NCBI RefSeq assembly: GCF_000368925.1
Contig: NZ_KB849755.1
Span: 776,416 to 840,415 of the forward strand
Length of the DNA: 64,000 nucleotides
Direction of reading: 5' to 3'
Source: Acinetobacter bereziniae LMG 1003 = CIP 70.12
GTDB taxonomy: Bacteria > Pseudomonadota > Gammaproteobacteria > Pseudomonadales > Moraxellaceae
Below are positions 45,502 to 55,898 of this stretch, one piece after another. Every line of letters starts with the position of its first letter. Positions within the stretch are counted from its first letter, which is position 1. The notes below the pieces were generated by a model. The model made no database searches. It saw nothing but the letters and a program-made list of their open reading frames with translations, and was not told the origin of the DNA. A program made the translations under genes and the position numbers.

Positions 45502-47991
45502 TTACGTTTCAGTTGTTGCTTGTGTTATACGTGTAGAATAATTCCAAGCTGTTTCTTTCCATACATCACGCGCTGCAACTCTCACATAATATGTAGTAGT
45601 TGATTGAAGTTTATTTATAGTGCAAGCATTCTCAGTACCCGTCCAACTTGCCGTCATTATTTCAGGATCAAAATTGGCATTTGTACTTACCCAAACCTGA
45701 TAGTCTTTTAGATCTGGTGCTTCACTTGGAATCCATGTGACTGTGATCGAATCCTTGGTAGACGATGTATAAACATTTAACAATTGGCTTGGAATTGGAT
45801 TGCTTATGTTTAACTCAGCAAAGGAACTTATCACTTCTCCATTTTTACTTGCAACACGAATTGTATATGAACGCTGTACACCATCTATTTTAGCCTCCTC
45901 CATTGAGTAGCTATAATCAGTGTTCGTCGTATCTACAGTTCTAAGTAATGTACCACCAGACAAGATTTGGACAATATAACCAGAAGCGCCTGCAGTATTT
46001 TGCCATTGAACTTTAAAACTTGTCCCAACAAATGTCGACTGCAAAGATAAACCTTTAACACCTGAAGGTGTCCCACCACTAATTGTATGGCTGTAAGCTG
46101 TAACTTCATCTAAAGATTGCTCTTTTTGTTCAAGACCATTAAAACTAGTAAATTTTAAGTATGCCTGTTTACCAATAAGGTTTTGATTAAATTCATATTC
46201 AAAAATAGCTCGATCGATACGCACAAATGGTTCACCAGCTAAATGATACTGAGCATTAGTAAATCTGCCACGATGTAAACCACTTAATGTATATAACCCA
46301 GAACCATTTAATGTAGCTTCTTCATAATTAAAGTATTCATCACCCACTTTACACAAAGTTGCATCAATTTGAGCTTCCGCAGCGGTACCACTAAATATTT
46401 GACTGGAAGTATTCAACTGGACTTGTAGAGCAGTATCACTTTGATTAATGCCTGTTGTTAATGCTCCATATCGAGCTGAACCATATATGGTACCAATTCG
46501 TTCATAAGTTGTATTGTCGAGGCTTACCCAAACATTACAACCACCCCAATTGCTGCCACCTGAGGCTGCTACCCAAATTTGATTTAATCCATTGGTTAAA
46601 TCTAAAGGAGGCTCAAAAATTACAGGTGCATTTACATTACCTGGTTCTTCATTTCCACCTTGATACCCATTGGATGACTGCAGATCATACTCAACTGCGG
46701 ATCTTGAACCGATTGCCAACTCCTCTGCAGTAATTGTCAGCATGCCGTCTTCATCTTCTTCAACACGTGTAATGCGCACTAAGAATTTATCTAAACCTAG
46801 TGATTCATCTGTGATTGTTACAATATCCATCGGTTCTAACCGACAGTACTTCCAGCCAAGATTAAATTCATACTCATTACGAACATATAAAAGCCGTTGC
46901 AAACGTAACTGAACTGCATGCCGTGCGATTTTTGGCTCACAAAACATTTCCAATTTAACCGGATCTTCGGTGCGTAGACCGTACATTTCAATGTTTGCTT
47001 GGTCTTTCGCCTCTACAGTTTCAGTATTATATTGATTGAAGCGATTTACATATTCAATCTGAGTGTGGTTGAAAGCATCCGTATCACGACTACGGCGAAC
47101 ACGTACCGGTTCATCTTCACCAATAAAATCATCATCAGTTAAATGATATACAGGTTCTAAATTAGGTGTGAATATATGGCCATTACCAGAAATAGCAGAA
47201 TCTCCGAATGATTTAATTTTTAAACCATCTGGACTTGGTACCACCGCACAATTAACAGCTTCAACAACTTCATTAATAATTTCATGTGCTTCACGTTGCT
47301 CCGTTAAAGCTGGACTAATGAGCAAATTAGCCGCAGCGCAGTAGGTCCTGAACTCTGATAGATCATGCATATTCAAATATGGCGATGCGCCATAGCGGGG
47401 ATTCGTAATTAAATCCTCTATCACATCTGCTGGATTCGCATCATGAATCATATCTGAAAAAGTAATATCACTAATGACTTCAAAGTTATGATTTGCAAGG
47501 CTAGCGCTACCTCCTAATTCATAATTTGCACACGCTACATATCCAAGGAAAGGATAGTTTATGGCTTCATCGGGATGTTTGCTCTGCAAATATCCCCAAA
47601 TAGGATTTCCATCACCATTAAAAAGTTCAAAGCCAATCTGATCAATAGGCGTTAATTGGACTCCATTTTCAGTTTTGGTAACAATTTGCTCTTTATCACG
47701 CCAAATGATGCCAATTGATCTAATTTTGTTTTCACAAAGTCCAAGCATTAAGGAAGCATAATATGTGAAAGTGGTATTTTTAGTTTTTGAGCTACCCCCT
47801 TTCCCACCTGACTTTGTTGTTGTGGTTTTAGCGATGGAATGAAAATCACCATACCAAAACATATTTGCAGCCATACGATTTTTACCGTAAACCAAAGGCT
47901 GACAAAGCCCATAAGCAGATTGCTGTACACGCATTGAATTAATACGTGTATCAGATGTACTCATGGTAGAACCACCAAATAATCCACCCAT
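45502..47991 (-). CDS. Phage tail tip / host-specificity protein (gpJ-like)
   Basis: An 829-residue protein. The N-terminal half has the phage-tail_3 / TipJ-type pattern (QSAYGLCQPLVYGKNRMAAN, FWYGDFHSIAKT, IEDLITNPRYGASPYLN), the hub part that closes the tail tube. The C-terminal half is beta-rich with two fibronectin type III-like repeats (near residues 645-735 and 735-829), as in J proteins that meet the host surface. It is the last gene of the tail operon and precedes the terminator. Confidence 0.88.
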   Translation of the reverse strand: MGGLFGGSTMSTSDTRINSMRVQQSAYGLCQPLVYGKNRMAANMFWYGDFHSIAKTTTTKSGGKGGSSKTKNTTFTYYASLMLGLCENKIRSIGIIWRDKEQIVTKTENGVQLTPIDQIGFELFNGDGNPIWGYLQSKHPDEAINYPFLGYVACANYELGGSASLANHNFEVISDITFSDMIHDANPADVIEDLITNPRYGASPYLNMHDLSEFRTYCAAANLLISPALTEQREAHEIINEVVEAVNCAVVPSPDGLKIKSFGDSAISGNGHIFTPNLEPVYHLTDDDFIGEDEPVRVRRSRDTDAFNHTQIEYVNRFNQYNTETVEAKDQANIEMYGLRTEDPVKLEMFCEPKIARHAVQLRLQRLLYVRNEYEFNLGWKYCRLEPMDIVTITDESLGLDKFLVRITRVEEDEDGMLTITAEELAIGSRSAVEYDLQSSNGYQGGNEEPGNVNAPVIFEPPLDLTNGLNQIWVAASGGSNWGGCNVWVSLDNTTYERIGTIYGSARYGALTTGINQSDTALQVQLNTSSQIFSGTAAEAQIDATLCKVGDEYFNYEEATLNGSGLYTLSGLHRGRFTNAQYHLAGEPFVRIDRAIFEYEFNQNLIGKQAYLKFTSFNGLEQKEQSLDEVTAYSHTISGGTPSGVKGLSLQSTFVGTSFKVQWQNTAGASGYIVQILSGGTLLRTVDTTNTDYSYSMEEAKIDGVQRSYTIRVASKNGEVISSFAELNISNPIPSQLLNVYTSSTKDSITVTWIPSEAPDLKDYQVWVSTNANFDPEIMTASWTGTENACTINKLQSTTTYYVRVAARDVWKETAWNYSTRITQATTET

Positions 47992-47992
47992 A

Positions 47993-48421
47993 TTATTCTT
48001 TTAGCCTCTTCATACGATAAAAGCCCGCAACACGGCGGGCTAAACTTCCTTTTGTACCATCTTGAATGACAACGCCAATACCAAGATAAGAGTGGATTAT
48101 TGTTGGCCATTCAACAACAATGGCACCATGACTTACGCATTTACCAATTTTATAAAGAACTATGTCACCTGGTTGTGGTTCATCAACTTCAAAACACACA
48201 CTTTTGATATGTTCTAAATACCGCTCTCCCATCTGGTGCATATGCCAATCAGGTGGGTAAGGTCGTGGATCTAAGTGGTCCATCAGTCCTACTTTTTCAT
48301 ACACTTCACAGATCAGCGTTCCACAGTCTACACCAACACCTTTTACACGACCCTGATGATGGTATGGGGTACCAAGCCAAGTCATCGCTTCGTCAATAGC
48401 CGCTATATTTTTAGATAACAT
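47993..48421 (-). CDS. NlpC/P60-family tail assembly peptidase (gpK-like)
   Basis: A 142-residue cysteine peptidase: the catalytic Cys lies in GVGVDCGTLICEVYEKVG (Cys33), and the His in VSHGAIVVEWPTIIHSYLG. In lambda-like phages this protein assembles the tail tip and may open peptidoglycan during entry. It ends one base before the tip gene starts and overlaps the upstream SGNH gene by 11 bases, so it is translated from the same message. Confidence 0.88.
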   Translation of the reverse strand: MLSKNIAAIDEAMTWLGTPYHHQGRVKGVGVDCGTLICEVYEKVGLMDHLDPRPYPPDWHMHQMGERYLEHIKSVCFEVDEPQPGDIVLYKIGKCVSHGAIVVEWPTIIHSYLGIGVVIQDGTKGSLARRVAGFYRMKRLKE

Positions 48422-50756
48422 TAGCTAACCATCCTGCAACAACTTCAGCATATTGGTCACGACCAACTTGATCGTAATGCACCCAATCATTAATCGTCCC
48501 AACTTGAACATCACTATCTACTGATAATGCTTGGTTATTTACTATTGGATACCCCATATCCCTGTTCATATGCATATAAACCGGAATAACTTCTAGATTT
48601 GAATGTGATGATTTAAGTTCATCGACTTTTTTTAAACACAATTCAATCCAAGTTGCAGTATCAGCACAAAACGTATTAAATCCGTTTTCAGTTGCTGACC
48701 ATGCGGGACAAGGTACTATTCCAATGGGAACATTAGGCAAAACCTTATGAATTTGCTTTACCATAATTTCCAAACCAAGCTGCATAAAGCGCATTACTTC
48801 ATCACGAGAATAAGCACTGCGATCAAGATTTATGTCATTAGTAGAAAGCGCAATTGTAATAAAATCAGGCGTTGCAACGTTATGCTGAGTCTTATACCAG
48901 TCAAAATCGAAAATGTAGAAATTTCCAGTTTTATCGGTATCTTCAGCATATGACAGTTCTTTTTGAGCACCAGTAAAGCGGAAACACCATGTCGGATGAT
49001 CTGTTTTATCTTGAGTTGTCGCTAATTTTAAAAACGGATTTTCAAATTTAGCTGTACGAGTTTTTCCACCCTCACTTCGAGTATGAATGATGCCGCCTGA
49101 TTCATTGTCTTTCCCAATAAATTCTCGATAATTCCACCATCCGCGCCCCTCGCTAGGCACTTCATTCGGGCTTTCAGTAGACCAAAAAGTCCCGACTGGT
49201 GTGACAGTGGCTCCCAAGCTTTCAAGCTTATTTTTAAGTGTCGATGGTGTCCCTACTTGCGTTAATGAATCGCCAAAACACAACATATTGAAGTTTCGAT
49301 TTAGCTTAGATTGTGGCGCTTTACTTACTGCAATATTTTTCCAAAAACGCTTATCAGCTACACTTGCATGCGCGTAAACGAATTGAATCGTATTTGATAA
49401 ATCTTGAGGATTCAGAATAGTTTGCTGTAAAACAGGTACATAACGCTTGATTGTTTCAACGTGATTTGTATCAATCCAAGTGCGAACTTTTTCTAAACCC
49501 TTTCTTGGATTTGAAAAGACTGAATCTTTGTAAAGCGGTAATGCTCTGTTTTCAATAAAAAAAAGCTTATTTGGCAATAAAGCTCTTTGATTTAATTCAT
49601 TAAAATCAGCTGAATCATTACTATCATCAACTATAGATCCGCTTACATTCACGATTGTGATTTTATTTTTAAAGTCACCAAAACCATAGAATTTATAGTT
49701 GTAAACGTATCCAAGCAATACTTCTTGATTTCCCAAATTTTGAGGTCTTGTCTGTGACAAATTAAATTTTAAATCACTGATTATTAAAGATAAATATCGA
49801 ACGTAGGCAGGGTTGAGTACGTCAAAAATTGCATTTTTTGAAGAGTCAATTGAGATAAATCCGCCATTACAGAACAAAAATCCAGAATGTAAAATTTCAA
49901 GCTTGGCTGTACTAAAATCAATTTTTAATCTTAGATCATCAGACATAAAAGCAGGTTCGGAAGATAAATGACGACTATCAACTTTCCCAGAAATTTTAAA
50001 ACTCTGAGTACCTTCTTGCAGAAATGCATTATTTAGCGAAGTTGTAAAAATATAATCTCCAACAACTTTTGCAATTACAATATGAGATGGCGATAAAACA
50101 TCAGTATCAGTCAACGCTTTAACTTCATTTGTGGTTTTATCATAAACAATTGCTGTTAGATCACCAGAATAGCTAATATCAGCAACCAGCCAACCTCTAT
50201 ATTCTGATGAATATAAAGTAAAAGTACCTGAAATTTTTTTATTTTCTTTATTTATTAAAAGTGCTCCACCTACAATCTCACCATCTGCAGCATATTTTAG
50301 GTCAGCAATACTACCTTTATATGTTTCAATCCCATTAGCGATGATAGTTGGTTGCTTTGGACCGTTTGAAAAAGTCATCCATTTCCGTTGCCATAAAACA
50401 CCGAGTAATAAATATTCCGATGAGTTTTTTTCTAAGCTATTAAAAATTTTAAACTGCTTGGTTTGCTTATTTATACAAATTTTACGCAAACCCAAAGGAT
50501 ATTCTTCGTCTTCTGGCTCTAAAACTAGACTTTGTCCGACTGGAATACCATCAATATAAACAGAACCGTTTGCTACAAGCCCCCCACCACCATTTAGTCT
50601 ATTATTTATAAAATCAATTACAATATTTGTATCAATAACTAAATTTTGATTTGCAACTTCTAGATCGAGTGTCTCTATTAGTTGAGCATATGCTTGTTTG
50701 AATTGACTCTCAGTCACAGTGGTGCCGATGAATTTTTCAATTTCTGGAATTGACAT
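48411..50756 (-). CDS. Tail fibre/spike protein with SGNH hydrolase domain
   Basis: A 781-residue protein. The first about 480 residues are beta-rich with little recognisable homology and suit a fibre or attachment part. From about residue 490 an SGNH/GDSL esterase follows: block I MLCFGDSLTQ with the nucleophile Ser, ALSTNDINLD as block III, and NDWVHYDQVG with the DxxH-type block V. Such domains remove O-acetyl groups from surface polysaccharide. It lies between DUF2163 and NlpC genes, where lambda-like phages normally have no fibre gene. A terminator lies just upstream. Confidence 0.82.
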   Translation of the reverse strand: MSIPEIEKFIGTTVTESQFKQAYAQLIETLDLEVANQNLVIDTNIVIDFINNRLNGGGGLVANGSVYIDGIPVGQSLVLEPEDEEYPLGLRKICINKQTKQFKIFNSLEKNSSEYLLLGVLWQRKWMTFSNGPKQPTIIANGIETYKGSIADLKYAADGEIVGGALLINKENKKISGTFTLYSSEYRGWLVADISYSGDLTAIVYDKTTNEVKALTDTDVLSPSHIVIAKVVGDYIFTTSLNNAFLQEGTQSFKISGKVDSRHLSSEPAFMSDDLRLKIDFSTAKLEILHSGFLFCNGGFISIDSSKNAIFDVLNPAYVRYLSLIISDLKFNLSQTRPQNLGNQEVLLGYVYNYKFYGFGDFKNKITIVNVSGSIVDDSNDSADFNELNQRALLPNKLFFIENRALPLYKDSVFSNPRKGLEKVRTWIDTNHVETIKRYVPVLQQTILNPQDLSNTIQFVYAHASVADKRFWKNIAVSKAPQSKLNRNFNMLCFGDSLTQVGTPSTLKNKLESLGATVTPVGTFWSTESPNEVPSEGRGWWNYREFIGKDNESGGIIHTRSEGGKTRTAKFENPFLKLATTQDKTDHPTWCFRFTGAQKELSYAEDTDKTGNFYIFDFDWYKTQHNVATPDFITIALSTNDINLDRSAYSRDEVMRFMQLGLEIMVKQIHKVLPNVPIGIVPCPAWSATENGFNTFCADTATWIELCLKKVDELKSSHSNLEVIPVYMHMNRDMGYPIVNNQALSVDSDVQVGTINDWVHYDQVGRDQYAEVVAGWLANVI

Positions 50757-50771
50757 GAGCTTAGCCTCATT

Positions 50772-50794
50772 AAAAAACCCAGCAAAGCTGGGTC
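50772..50794 (-). terminator. Intrinsic terminator upstream of the SGNH tail gene
   Basis: ACCCAGC and GCTGGGT pair with a 3-base loop, followed on the minus strand by TTTTTT. It lies between the DUF2163 gene and the SGNH gene, inside what would otherwise be one operon. Confidence 0.88.
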
Positions 50795-50807
50795 ATGTAT
50801 ATAACTA

Positions 50808-51665
50808 TTAAACTGAAGTTTCAGGTACTGGTATGAAAGGAGAACCGCGAAACATGGCTTTGTTGTTAAATCTGTTCACACAGGTTTCAAGTCGTTTATC
50901 GCACCCTGGATAAACTTTGATGCGCTCTCCTGTTTCTGGTACAGAGAGCAAAGGCAATGTAAGCAGTAAAGTGCCAGTCTCATGTAATCGAATTGTTCTC
51001 TTTAGACCAGCATTTTCACCGTCTAGAAACTCCACCACACCTTGTGTGAACCAACCTTGTGGCTGAGTGACATTACACAATATTCTTGATTGAGTACTGT
51101 TTGCATCTATTACAGTACTTACAGCATGTGCACTTCTATTTAAGCCACAAGCACTATCGAACAGCGTATTGGAACAACTTGGTTGATATAAATTACGTGG
51201 CATTTGCACACTTAAATCATCTAGATCAGAGGCAACATTAAAATGAATTACATTGCGATCAAATTCAGGCTCAATAATCCGCCCTTCAAACAATAATAAT
51301 GCCTCTGCACTCGTATCGGTTGGTGTATTGATATCCATAAAAATACGCTCTAATTTAAATCGTGCACCATCCATTTGACCATTGTGAAACGCTTGGGCAA
51401 CCGGGATTAAATTAAACTTATTTTCATCTGTAGATTCGATTGATACGGATAAGTTATCAACTTCAACACCCAACGATAGATTAAACCCCTCACGGCTAAT
51501 GATAGGACCATCTGCAAAATAGGTATTGCCAACTACATTTAGATCATAATCGTAATTTGTGAAACGATGTATTTGATTTTGGACAGTTGTAATTGTGTAT
51601 AGATCAGCCATAAGAAACTGATCTGCATCCAATAAAGCGATTAACTTATCTGAAGCTGCTCTCAT
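50808..51665 (-). CDS. DUF2163 phage tail protein
   Basis: A 285-residue distal-tail protein. YTITTVQNQIHRFTNYDYDL and the central VSIESTDENKF are typical; the C-terminus carries the Cys-containing GCDKRLETCVNRFNNKAMFR, ending GSPFIP, a BR0599-type end with paired cysteines. It lies between the DUF2460 and SGNH genes and overlaps DUF2460's end by 4 bases. It is a part of the tail tip complex in siphoviruses related to gene-transfer agents. Confidence 0.88.
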   Translation of the reverse strand: MRAASDKLIALLDADQFLMADLYTITTVQNQIHRFTNYDYDLNVVGNTYFADGPIISREGFNLSLGVEVDNLSVSIESTDENKFNLIPVAQAFHNGQMDGARFKLERIFMDINTPTDTSAEALLLFEGRIIEPEFDRNVIHFNVASDLDDLSVQMPRNLYQPSCSNTLFDSACGLNRSAHAVSTVIDANSTQSRILCNVTQPQGWFTQGVVEFLDGENAGLKRTIRLHETGTLLLTLPLLSVPETGERIKVYPGCDKRLETCVNRFNNKAMFRGSPFIPVPETSV

Positions 51666-52312
51666 ATTTTCTTTCCTAATGATCCAACCATCTCAACCTT
51701 GGATGCTTTCCAAAGTTTTGACAAGAAATTTGTATATTGCTGTTCATCATCTTTGAAACGACAACGATAAAAATAAGTGCCTGATACAGAAATTTTTTGT
51801 CCCTCGTCCAAAGGCTCTGAAAGCACAAATTTTCCGTCTTTTGTAATTCCGACTGTATCAGCACTCCACATGGGCTTTTGATCAGCTGAAGCCCACATTG
51901 TTTTTGATTCAACCTGATTCCACATATCAGGATTCGATGGCTGCGTAGATTCGAGAGTATTTCCTACAGCAACTTGGCTAGAACCCTGAGTTTTATATAG
52001 TTGAAAAGTCGTCGAAGCACCATCACCTACAAACGTGCAATTAAATTCATTATCATCAGGTGCTTTATATAGAAATGAATCAAAAGCACCACGGCGAGCC
52101 TCGAAAAAGCTTTGTAAAATCTGCAATTCTTTACGACCTTTGTTTTCACGCAGAAAAGCATAAGACATTGTAAATTCATACTTTGGCACAGCTTGATAAC
52201 TTGCTCGAAGCTCACGACCATTGACAGAGGTCATAATTTTGGTATTAAAAATGGGAGTCTTTGTAAGCTCCCATTCTAGTCCTGGTAATTCAGGAAATAA
52301 TTCATCTGACAT
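51662..52312 (-). CDS. DUF2460 distal tail protein
   Basis: A 216-residue protein: FPELPGLEWELTKTPIFNTK, then SVNGRELRASYQAVPKYEFT and the FFEARRGAFDSFLYKAPDD segment define the TIGR02217/DUF2460 family, a distal tail (Dit-like) component. The middle WNQVESKTMWASADQKPMWS is variable. It follows the tape measure by 9 bases and overlaps DUF2163, so it is in the tail operon. Confidence 0.9.
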   Translation of the reverse strand: MSDELFPELPGLEWELTKTPIFNTKIMTSVNGRELRASYQAVPKYEFTMSYAFLRENKGRKELQILQSFFEARRGAFDSFLYKAPDDNEFNCTFVGDGASTTFQLYKTQGSSQVAVGNTLESTQPSNPDMWNQVESKTMWASADQKPMWSADTVGITKDGKFVLSEPLDEGQKISVSGTYFYRCRFKDDEQQYTNFLSKLWKASKVEMVGSLGKKI

Positions 52313-52321
52313 GTAAACTCC

Positions 52322-55300
52322 TTATTTGCCAAAATTACGGTTATACCCTTTCAATCCACCAGCCAATTCACGACCATGTTTGCGCATAAACCGCTTAATG
52401 TCTTTAGAATCCCATGCTTGAATATTGACCTGTGGCATCGCACCCATATCACCTGCATAAGCGGGCTGCTGAGCCATAGAGCCATCACCCATGACAGATT
52501 TACCCAATGCACGTATGGTATTGGCATGTTGTTTAGGTAAAACCATCTCTTCCTCATGTAGTTGGGTCATAGGATTTACACCTGAAGGAATATCGTAACC
52601 TCCTCGAGCAGATGCAACCTTGCCAACAATCGCCGACACTCCAGCGAATGCGGCAATACCTGCTGCAACACCCAATGCAGGTCCAACAATTGGAATTGCT
52701 GAAAGTGCCGCCCAAGCTGCTGCCATAGCTTCCCATGCCGACATCATGATGGATTTGATAACTTCCATGAGTTTTAAGCCTAATCGAGCAAATACACCTG
52801 TAGAAGTTGCTGCGGTTTTCATACCCTCACCAGCAACTACAGCTGTAGTTTGAGCTGCTTGACCAGACACTTCTGCCGCAGTTTCAGCCTTTATAAATCC
52901 GAACTTCAAAGCTAACCGTCGCGCTAAACCGATTCCATACTCTTTTAAAGGTGCTGTAACGGTCTTTTGAATAAACTCCATTGCAAGCTCTGAAAATACA
53001 GCATTCATAGCATTACGCCATGTTAAAGTGCCATTCATCATGGCTTGCATGCCCTGATCCCAGAGGTTTGACATTCTTGAAGTCAAGCCACCAAACTTCT
53101 TCTCAAAGTCTTTCATTTGAGCATCACTTATTAGATTTGGTGCTCCAATGTCATTAACTGCTTTTTGATTGTCTAATTCAGCTATATTATTGCTGATTGT
53201 TGCTTGCCCTGCTCCCTTGCCTGATATTGACGATTGTTGGTTCTCTAGATCCAATCGAGCCAGCAACCCATCACGCTTAATCTGGTAAAGCTGATCTTCT
53301 AATTGTTTTTCAAGTTGAACTTTTTCAACATTAGAAATACGACCTGCATCTAAAGCAGCTTGAATACGAGCCTTTTCTTGCTCATAAATCCGCTGCGCCT
53401 GATCTTGTTTGGATTGAATTTCTTGTTCATAAATAGCTTTGATTTTTTCAAAGGCTTCTAAATTCAAAGCAACGATTTTATCTTGCGATTCTTTCTCGGC
53501 TTTTTCTTTGAAGGTTTTTTTATCTGCACTATTTAGCGTTGATTTTTCGATTCGATCCAGTTCTTTGGTTAATTCAAGCTGAACCTTTTCCTGCTCTGAA
53601 GCATATTTGTATTTCAGATCAAGACGCTCTTTTTCAGCCTTTTCCGCATTTCTTGTCTGCTCTTCAAGGTAACGTTCATACTGGGAATCTGAACTGGATT
53701 TCTTACTTCCTTTAACCTTGTCATTTTTAACCAAAGCTAGATACTTATCAGCATCAGCTTGAGAATTAAAACTGACATGAATATGTCCACCTGTTGCGCG
53801 TTTAGATGGATTCTTATACTCATCAAGAACTTGGGCGTTGACTCCATTCTTACCAAGCATAGACCGCAAATCAGACGTGACTTGACCACTTTTACTTGAA
53901 TCCTGTAAGCCAAAATCAAGTGCTAGACCTTGATTATGTTTACTTGATGTACCCTTGTGATACATATCATTAAAGGCGGTAAATTTAGTAATTTGAAACT
54001 TATCCTGAATTGCTCCTGCTAAATCCAAAACCCCTTGGTGTGCTTTACCTCCAGCATAAGCTTCAGGGCTTTTAATACGAAGATCAGAATAAGTGGTAGG
54101 TTCATATTTAGATTTCTTTCCACCTGCAGATTTTTTATCGTCTTTAGTACCGGTTCCAACGCCACGGTTAGGGTCAAACGTTTTAAGCTGATTTACACTT
54201 GCCTGTTGTTTTGGGTCTTTTGGGTCGGGTAAAAATAGGTTTTTAAGTCGCTGTCCACCATTCATTGAGCTATTAACAATCGTTGAACCAGCTTGTGAAA
54301 TTGCATCAGCAGATTTTAATGCACCAGTACTCCAGTCTTGTTTAAACTGATTTGCACGTTGTCCCATTTTATTGGTGTAGCGTTCGGTAATACCATCGAG
54401 TTCACTCAGACCTTGTTCAAGCGCAGCTTTAGCACCTGAGAAGTTAAAACTTAAAACGTTAGAAACTATATTTCCAAAAGTTTTAAACTTTGTACTTAAA
54501 ATATCCAACCCGAACTGGATGGTATCCCTAAAGCCACCAAATACATTAAGTACCGCTGATATAGTAATGGAAATTGCTTGGCAGACAGTAACAATCACAG
54601 CGCGAATTGCAGCAAAGGCAATCTGAATACCAACCTTCAAACCTACAGCAACTGCTGCAAATCCCTTCAAAGCACCTGAAACCATATCCATGAATGTAAC
54701 CTGTTGAACAGATCCATCACCAATGTCTTGGGTTAAATCACTCCAAATACCACCAATAGTGGAAAAAATATCTGAGCAAATTTCAAATAAACTCTCAAAT
54801 ATTGTGATTATTGCAGTGATTGAGTTATCTATCCCTTGCTTTGATTTGGCAGCAAAGCTTAGAAAATCGTTTGCAAGCTTTGTTAAGCTCGGTGCTGCCT
54901 TTGCTGCAATACGATTCATTACTCCGTCAAATGTTGACTGAATTAATCCTAATGCAGAATTAAACTCTTTAGTTTTAGCTATGGATTCTTGATCCATAAT
55001 GACACCAAGATTTTGAGCTTGTGTAGACAACTCCTTTAATTTTTTTGCATTATCTTCTAGCAATGGTGATAACAGTGTTGAATCATTTGCTAGGGCTTCC
55101 ATCCGATATGTAACTTCAGCTTGAGATAATCCAGCTTTTTGCAATGCATCGTAGTACTTACCTAAAATTTGTGGTCCAGATAAGCCTTGAAACTCTTTTG
55201 CAGTCATCCCCACTTTTGGCGCTATTTTTTCAAAGAATTCCGCCATCTCTCCACCACCAGTCATCATGAACTCACCGAACTTATCGTTCACGTCTTTCAT

Positions 55301-55840
55301 GATGTCAGATAGCTTATCTTGTTGAACCATTACACTTTTTGAAGCAAACGCCCACTCTTGAAACTCTATGGTAGTGGAGTTGGCAAGGCGTGCTTGGTTT
55401 TCTAATTCTTTTGATGCTTGTCCAACTTTTGATGTTAATGATACTAATCCTGCAACAGCAGCTCCTACCGCAGCTGTTATACCCAATCCCACAGTAGCGA
55501 AACTTTTTGTTAAATTACCACTTATCGCACGTCCAGCATCTTCAAATTTAGATTGAACATGATTTGAAGCATCTGCAAGTTTTGATTTAACACTTGAAAA
55601 ATCAGGATTAATTGTTAAGCCATCCCCAGCTTGCTTCATTTTTTTAACAGATTTTTCAACTGTTTCTTCAGCATCTTTCATCACTCGCTTTACACCTGTT
55701 GTGTCAGGTGTGAAAACAACTTTTTTCCCAGTTTCCTCAATATTCTTTGCAGATTTATCTACAATCTTTTCTGACTCTTTCATGCCTTCAGATAATTTAT
55801 CCGTAGAGGCTGTGATTTTTACTTCAACTTCGTTAGCCAT
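52322..55840 (-). CDS. Tape measure protein with embedded M15-type peptidase
   Basis: A 1172-residue tail-length protein. The N-terminus is a charged coiled coil; hydrophobic segments lie at about 113-135, 395-440 and 1020-1100. Residues about 578-705 form a D-Ala-D-Ala carboxypeptidase-like (M15) domain: SSKHNQGLALDF (632-643) with the His and Asp zinc ligands and GGHIHVSF (684-691) with the final His. A long coiled coil follows (KAEKERLDLKYKYASEQEKV and on). It sets tail length and could cut peptidoglycan as DNA enters. A terminator precedes it. Confidence 0.87.
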   Translation of the reverse strand: MANEVEVKITASTDKLSEGMKESEKIVDKSAKNIEETGKKVVFTPDTTGVKRVMKDAEETVEKSVKKMKQAGDGLTINPDFSSVKSKLADASNHVQSKFEDAGRAISGNLTKSFATVGLGITAAVGAAVAGLVSLTSKVGQASKELENQARLANSTTIEFQEWAFASKSVMVQQDKLSDIMKDVNDKFGEFMMTGGGEMAEFFEKIAPKVGMTAKEFQGLSGPQILGKYYDALQKAGLSQAEVTYRMEALANDSTLLSPLLEDNAKKLKELSTQAQNLGVIMDQESIAKTKEFNSALGLIQSTFDGVMNRIAAKAAPSLTKLANDFLSFAAKSKQGIDNSITAIITIFESLFEICSDIFSTIGGIWSDLTQDIGDGSVQQVTFMDMVSGALKGFAAVAVGLKVGIQIAFAAIRAVIVTVCQAISITISAVLNVFGGFRDTIQFGLDILSTKFKTFGNIVSNVLSFNFSGAKAALEQGLSELDGITERYTNKMGQRANQFKQDWSTGALKSADAISQAGSTIVNSSMNGGQRLKNLFLPDPKDPKQQASVNQLKTFDPNRGVGTGTKDDKKSAGGKKSKYEPTTYSDLRIKSPEAYAGGKAHQGVLDLAGAIQDKFQITKFTAFNDMYHKGTSSKHNQGLALDFGLQDSSKSGQVTSDLRSMLGKNGVNAQVLDEYKNPSKRATGGHIHVSFNSQADADKYLALVKNDKVKGSKKSSSDSQYERYLEEQTRNAEKAEKERLDLKYKYASEQEKVQLELTKELDRIEKSTLNSADKKTFKEKAEKESQDKIVALNLEAFEKIKAIYEQEIQSKQDQAQRIYEQEKARIQAALDAGRISNVEKVQLEKQLEDQLYQIKRDGLLARLDLENQQSSISGKGAGQATISNNIAELDNQKAVNDIGAPNLISDAQMKDFEKKFGGLTSRMSNLWDQGMQAMMNGTLTWRNAMNAVFSELAMEFIQKTVTAPLKEYGIGLARRLALKFGFIKAETAAEVSGQAAQTTAVVAGEGMKTAATSTGVFARLGLKLMEVIKSIMMSAWEAMAAAWAALSAIPIVGPALGVAAGIAAFAGVSAIVGKVASARGGYDIPSGVNPMTQLHEEEMVLPKQHANTIRALGKSVMGDGSMAQQPAYAGDMGAMPQVNIQAWDSKDIKRFMRKHGRELAGGLKGYNRNFGK

Positions 55841-55856
55841 TACTTTTCCTTAGGCA

Positions 55857-55886
55857 TAAAAAAACCACTCTTTCGAGTGGTTTAAA
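55857..55886 (-). terminator. Intrinsic terminator upstream of the tape measure gene
   Basis: AAACCACT and AGTGGTTT pair with a short loop, followed by TTTTT on the minus strand. It separates the phosphoribosyltransferase cargo gene from the tape measure gene. Confidence 0.88.
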
Positions 55887-55898
55887 ATTAATTTTAAA

